Below are positions 57,190 to 64,000 of a stretch of DNA of 64,000 nucleotides, in pieces; position 1 is the stretch's first letter, and the number at the start of each line of letters is the position of its first letter. The translations under genes were made by a program, and so were the position numbers. The notes beneath the pieces are model-generated. The model ran no database searches. It worked only from the letters and a program-made list of their open reading frames with translations, and was not told where the DNA came from. The DNA is taken from contig NC_090795.1 of the NCBI RefSeq assembly GCF_040054535.1, positions 6,915,001 to 6,979,000 on the forward strand, read 5' to 3'. This DNA comes from Antennarius striatus (lineage: Eukaryota > Chordata > Actinopteri > Lophiiformes > Antennariidae).

Positions 57190-60005
57190 TCAGTCATGAT
57201 GCAGCGTGAGGATGGGCTGCCTGCAGATGGGGCAGGTGTTGTTTTCAGAGAGCCAGCGGTCGATGCAGTGGATGTGGAACTCATGGGAGCATGGCAAGCG
57301 ACGCAGCTTGTTTCCCTGGGCATACTCGTTGATGCAGACACTACAAGCACGACCCATCTCCCCCTCCAAGCTGGCCTGACCATAGGTACGTGTGGATAGA
57401 TTGTCAATTTGCTCTTTGGTCAGGCCCCTGGGGTGTTCATCATCCTCCTCGTCATTGAGCAAGAAGAAGTGTGCCAGCCGCAAGATGGGTAGAGTACCAT
57501 TTTCTACCAGGTTGTTGGTGTCTCTGCTCGTAGCCCGTCCCTCTGTGGTGCTTACTATCCCTCCTCCAAGCCCAGTCTGCCCACCTTGATCCTCCTCATT
57601 TCCCAAAAGCCCAACCCTTTCATTATCTACGCCACTTGTTCCAATTTGGCCACCTGCGCTCTCGTTTGTATGGAGACGACTTGAGTTGGAATTATTATTT
57701 ATACTAGTGCCATCTGTGTGGCTCGCAACAGTTTCAGAATCTGCTTCTGTCTCCATTAAGGAGCTTAGCTCCCCAAATCCGGTCATGATCTGGCGCAAGA
57801 TGGAACGTAGGGCTGTAGAATTGGGCTCCCCTAGGCCTGTCTCACTAATGCGCCTCAATGGAATCCGGATAGTGCTCACGTAGGTGCGGATCCCAGCTCG
57901 CTCAGAGCGAGAGATGGTGCGCCTAAATCCCCCACTGTCGCTTTCAAATGTGACCGTATTCTCAGCCACCCGAGCACGAGAACGTGTTCTGCTGGCGATG
58001 CTATCTCGATCGCGGTTTTCACCAGGTCTTATCCTTCTTACCTGCAGGTCCAACATGATAGTTGGGTGTCGTCGAATAGAACTTCCAGATCCTATTACTT
58101 GAGATTCATTCTCACGTTCTCCAATCTCTGCAGCTGGTTCTGCCAGAACCGTAGGTTCCGCCACAGTCTCCCTTGTTTCAACAGAATCAGAGTTTGTGCC
58201 ACCGCTTGGATTAACAGTATGGACGCTAGTGTCACTGACATCACTGCTTGAAGGTTGAGTAGTGCCGGCAACAGGTAACCTGTGCAATGGGGAACGGCTT
58301 CGCCTTGACAAACGGGATGAAACCCCACCTGCTGCTCTGCGTGCACGGCCACGTGATCGAGTCCTACTGCCACGAGGTTCGTGTCCTGCTAGTGGGGCCT
58401 GAGATGAAGACTGGGGTGAAATATGGGGGCAGTCTATAGAGGCAGACATATGATCACCACCCTGCTCAACCTCTGCATCCAGGGTTTGTTGCTGTAGAGG
58501 CGTCGGAGGATCAACAGGAGGAATGGAATCAGTCAGAGGGGGTCCTAAAGAGTTCAAAGTGGGAGCTCTCCTCTCAGCAGCAACTAGGGTGGCGACAGCT
58601 GAAGGAAGTGCAGAAGGACTCATTGAAAGAGTTGTAGAGGTGCTGCGTGTACGCCGCGTCTGTATCCTCCTACTGAGGGCTGGACGGGGGGTGGGGTATG
58701 GGGCAGGCCTTGCCGTTGTTGAGGGTCGGGGGTTGGAAAAGGAGGAAGTAGTGCGAATAGAGGGTGTAGTTGTGGTTGGGGCAGTCACAGATAACTCTGA
58801 ATTATCTCCAGTGTCATTATGTTCTCCCAGCTCTGGCTGATCATGGTTGATGTTGATTTCAAGGCTAAAGCGAAATTCTCCACTGTTAGGGTTAGTTCGG
58901 CTGACAGCACGCCATGTCTGGTTGCCACTCTGTCCACTACGGGTAGCATTGCCAGTGCGTCTGAAAGTGTTCAGCCACTCCAATAATGAGTCACCATTAG
59001 AAGCTTCTGCTCCAGACTCTGCAACCCCTGTAAAAAGCAAGACAAAAACAAAAAAAACATCAACCAAGAAACAAATATGCGTAAGACGATACTAATATTT
59101 TTTTTCATTTCAAATTCATTAATAAAAAGGGGGAAAACATTTGCTACTAACATAGCTGCTTGTCTGTGTCCTCTTAGAACACTGACAATTTCAGCCAGAC
59201 AGTTTTATCCTTTGCTTTACAACCTAAACACATGTAAATTCTATTGATTGCTGATTCTAAATTTAACTAAAGGACCAACCAATACTCATCATAAACTGCC
59301 TGAAATGAGTTAAGGGAAGAGGACTCTTGATTTTAAATTAGCACTTCACAATAACCCAGTTTCACATCATTTATCATGGAAGATATCAACTGTTTTACAG
59401 TTCTGGTCCAGTACTAAAGCACTGTCTTGTATTCATAAGTAATGTTGTAACAACACATGATAAATTCCAAAAGATTATTCAGAGACAAGTCTGTCCCCTT
59501 TGTCCCCACCTGTCCCTCGTCTCACACCAGCTCCTCTTTCTTCTCCTTCACCGCTGCTGCTCTGGTGTTCCCCAGAATCTATTGTTTGTGAACGCTGCTC
59601 ATTGCTGGGCTGAGATGACATGCGCTCTTTTGCTCCATCAAGACGCTGCCTGAGCTCCTCAGCAGTCACCTCGCCTGTGAAATAATATTCAAAGCAGTGG
59701 GTCAAGCAGAACTACCCAGAAAGGAACAGATCATTACTATGACACATTATGATGTGACACATCCTTTGTAAAATTCACGTGTTGTGAATGTTTGTGAAAT
59801 ATGATTACATTGGCAATCCCAGTCTGTGTGTTAACATAGCAAGGGTTTTTTTTTTGTCCTCACCCGGAGTGCCAAGGAGGTTGCTGTCTCTCATTAGGCG
59901 GTACTCCTCTTCACTCAACTCATTAATGAAGTGATAGTATGCTTCCTCCCGTCGAAGACGCTCTGCCTGCCTCCTCCGTTCATCTCCCCCACCAGGAGGG
60001 TCCAT
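57190..60005 (-). CDS. rnf6: RING-H2 E3 ubiquitin ligase RNF6, complete, three coding exons
   Basis: RNF6 is a RING-H2 E3 ubiquitin ligase related to RLIM; known targets in mammals include LIMK1 and the androgen receptor. Exons are 59864-60005, 59510-59674 and 57190-59027, with phases agreeing, giving 714 aa (human about 685). The N-terminus has [39 protein letters not shown] and [20 protein letters not shown]. The Ser/Thr/Arg-rich middle is poorly conserved. Later come [20 protein letters not shown], then [20 protein letters not shown] and [16 protein letters not shown]. The RING at about 664-704 has all eight ligands: C-x2-C-x14-C-x-H-x2-H-x2-C-x10-C-x2-[14 protein letters not shown] and the [20 protein letters not shown] block, together with the neighbouring cdk8, point to RNF6 rather than RLIM. 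Confidence 0.94.
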
Positions 60006-61010
60006 CACCGTGGAAAGTGCTATATGAGTCAAAGGGTCAGTCAGGAATGGGCTGTCATGAATTGCAATCACAACAGCTTCACCTTTGCCTTTACAAATAA
60101 GGGCTGAACCCCAACATCCATTCAGGTGGAGTGTCTCAACTATTCATAAAGAACGATCTATGTTGAATTAAAAACGTGGGGAAGATATTCGGCTGTCTTA
60201 TCCTCGATGTAACTAATCTTTATCCAAGGCCGACAGTTAACACTAGGCCATCCATTTTCTGCCGAAAGACTCTACAAGTAAGACTCAAGGTACAGCATTC
60301 TTGCAAATGGTGCTAGCCTTCAGTCCGACAATCGAACCGTGCCGTCATCTTACTTCAGATATACGTTAACACTCGTCGGGTCGTTCGTTGTAAAGGATAG
60401 TCGACCGACATTCGAATAACAACAGTCTTCGTGTGAATAATATTAGCCATATTACAAAAGTAGCTGCGGAAGGCCATACACTGAACCCAATGGAATCAAG
60501 CAACAAAACTGGCGTTGTCATCCTTGTTATCCACCAATCAGGGGCCTATTTATAATGACGGACATGCCTGCTATCCAATCGGTGTTCAACAAAGGCGGAC
60601 CATGACGAACTATACGGAGGCATCATCTGGGTAAACGCAGGGCAGTTAGAAAGACAAAGAATCTTGTCAGCTTTTTGACAGATTCAGATAACTGAGAAGT
60701 AAATGACTTTCAATGACTAGCTGCAATTCCGCACAGAAACATCAGTCAGTTTTGTGTATTACACAACAGAGCGAAGTGTCATTCAGAGTGCGCCACGGTT
60801 AAGTTGCTAGCCGAGCACTAGCAAATTAGCAAATTAGCAGTCCGTCGACACTAGTGTTAACTCACTTACCAGTGAGCTACCAGACTGATTAACTTTACAC
60901 ATATAAATGTGACAAACAGATTTATAATGGACTCAATGTATACAGAACTTAAAATTTGGTGTTATCTTAGCTTTATATGGCATGACAATGGCATTAAACG
61001 GATTTACTAC

Positions 61011-61100
61011 CTGACAAAGCAGCGGTAATATGGACGGTTCGCTTTGCTCTCCCTTCTCCCTCAAATCAAGATGGGACCAGTGGTGTTACATGACTTCGTC
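61011..61100 (-). other. rnf6: Probable non-coding first exon of rnf6
   Basis: On the minus strand CTTTGTCAG|gtagta gives a good donor ending an exon at 61011. The matching acceptor catatag|CACTTTCC at 60020-60021 starts the exon that carries the rnf6 ATG at 60003-60005. The 5' end is not defined. Inferred from splice signals only. Confidence 0.4.
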
Positions 61101-61289
61101 CGTGAGAAACATCCACCCTGATTACGATGGTTCCTAGTGAAGGAAAAAAAAAAAACATAGAACTCTTCTAAATCTGTTGGCCAACACTGGGAACAACGAG
61201 CAAGAAAAAATGGAAAAGCAAAAACTACACAATTAAAAAGAAAAATAAATAACACAACAAATATAAACTATATGTGAAACACACACTTC

Positions 61290-61675
61290 TTTTTTTATTT
61301 CCCCTTCCTCTTTTCCCTTCAGGGGTTGCCACAGCGAATCAGTTGCCTCCATCTAACCCTGTCTTTTGCATCCTCTTCCCTCAAACCAACTACCTTCATG
61401 TCCTCTTTCACTACATCCATAAACCTCCTCTTTGGTCTTCCCCTAGGCCTCCTGCCTGGCAGTTCAAAACTCAGCATCCTTCTACTAAAATATTCACTAT
61501 CTCTCCTCTTGACATGTACAAACCATCTCAGTCTGGCCTCCTTGACTTTATCTCCAAAACCTCTAACATGTGCTGTCCCTTATCTATCTGATGTACTTCA
61601 GCATCTTCATCTCTGCTACCTCCAGCTGTCTCCTGTCTTTTCCTCAGTGACACTGTCTCCAGACCAAACAACTAC
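61290..61675 (-). mobile_element. LINE fragment: C-terminal end of a reverse-transcriptase ORF
   Basis: The minus strand reads EARLRWFVHVKRRDSEYFSR, then RMLSFELPGRRPRGRPKRRF, then MDVVKEDMKVVGLREEDAKD and RVRWRQLIRCGNP. This is the hallmark C-terminus of the RTE/BovB-like endonuclease-reverse-transcriptase family common in fish. An in-frame stop upstream and the short length show a dead 5'-truncated copy. It lies between the rnf6 first exon and cdk8. The family name is from memory. Confidence 0.8.
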
Positions 61676-61679
61676 AGTA

Positions 61680-64000
<2,321 letters not shown>

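Overview
The window is vertebrate nuclear DNA, almost certainly from a ray-finned fish. Its genes are split into many short exons, introns are AT-rich and crowded with CA/TG microsatellites, and fish-type interspersed repeats are present. Translated exons match SPICE1, SHISA2, ATP8A2, RNF6 and CDK8. There is no bacterial-style gene organisation and no CRISPR.

Layout from left to right. (1) spice1, minus strand, complete in 15 coding exons (354-4662), encodes a centriole/spindle protein of 716 aa. (2) shisa2, plus strand, two coding exons (about 6557-6860 and 10950-11518), encodes a Wnt/FGF-receptor-retaining ER membrane protein. Its 3' region converges on the next gene. (3) atp8a2, minus strand, 36 coding exons from 55107 down to 14950, encodes a 1177-aa phosphatidylserine flippase and fills most of the window. 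Its first coding exon is tiny (43 nt) and lies about 7 kb from the second. (4) rnf6, minus strand, three coding exons (60005 down to 57190), encodes a 714-aa RING-H2 E3 ubiquitin ligase. (5) cdk8, plus strand, only the first coding exon (62829-62956); the rest lies beyond the right edge.

The order shisa2(+), atp8a2(-), rnf6(-), cdk8(+) holds the same four genes as human 13q12.13 as I recall it. The shisa2-atp8a2 pair is inverted relative to rnf6-cdk8, and spice1 (human 3q13) is joined on the left. I see no pathway linking these genes; they look like ordinary chromosomal neighbours.

The parts most worth a second look are in atp8a2 splicing: a possible symmetric 108-nt cassette exon in the cytosolic N-terminus, a GC-AG intron, splice sites built directly from microsatellites, and a perfect CA tract of about 849 bp. 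spice1 has a similar oddity, with a 5' splice site that begins a (GT)18 run. All exon borders were placed by eye from reading frame, phase and splice consensus. Total coding length is a multiple of three for every complete gene, which supports the models, but no transcript data were available.
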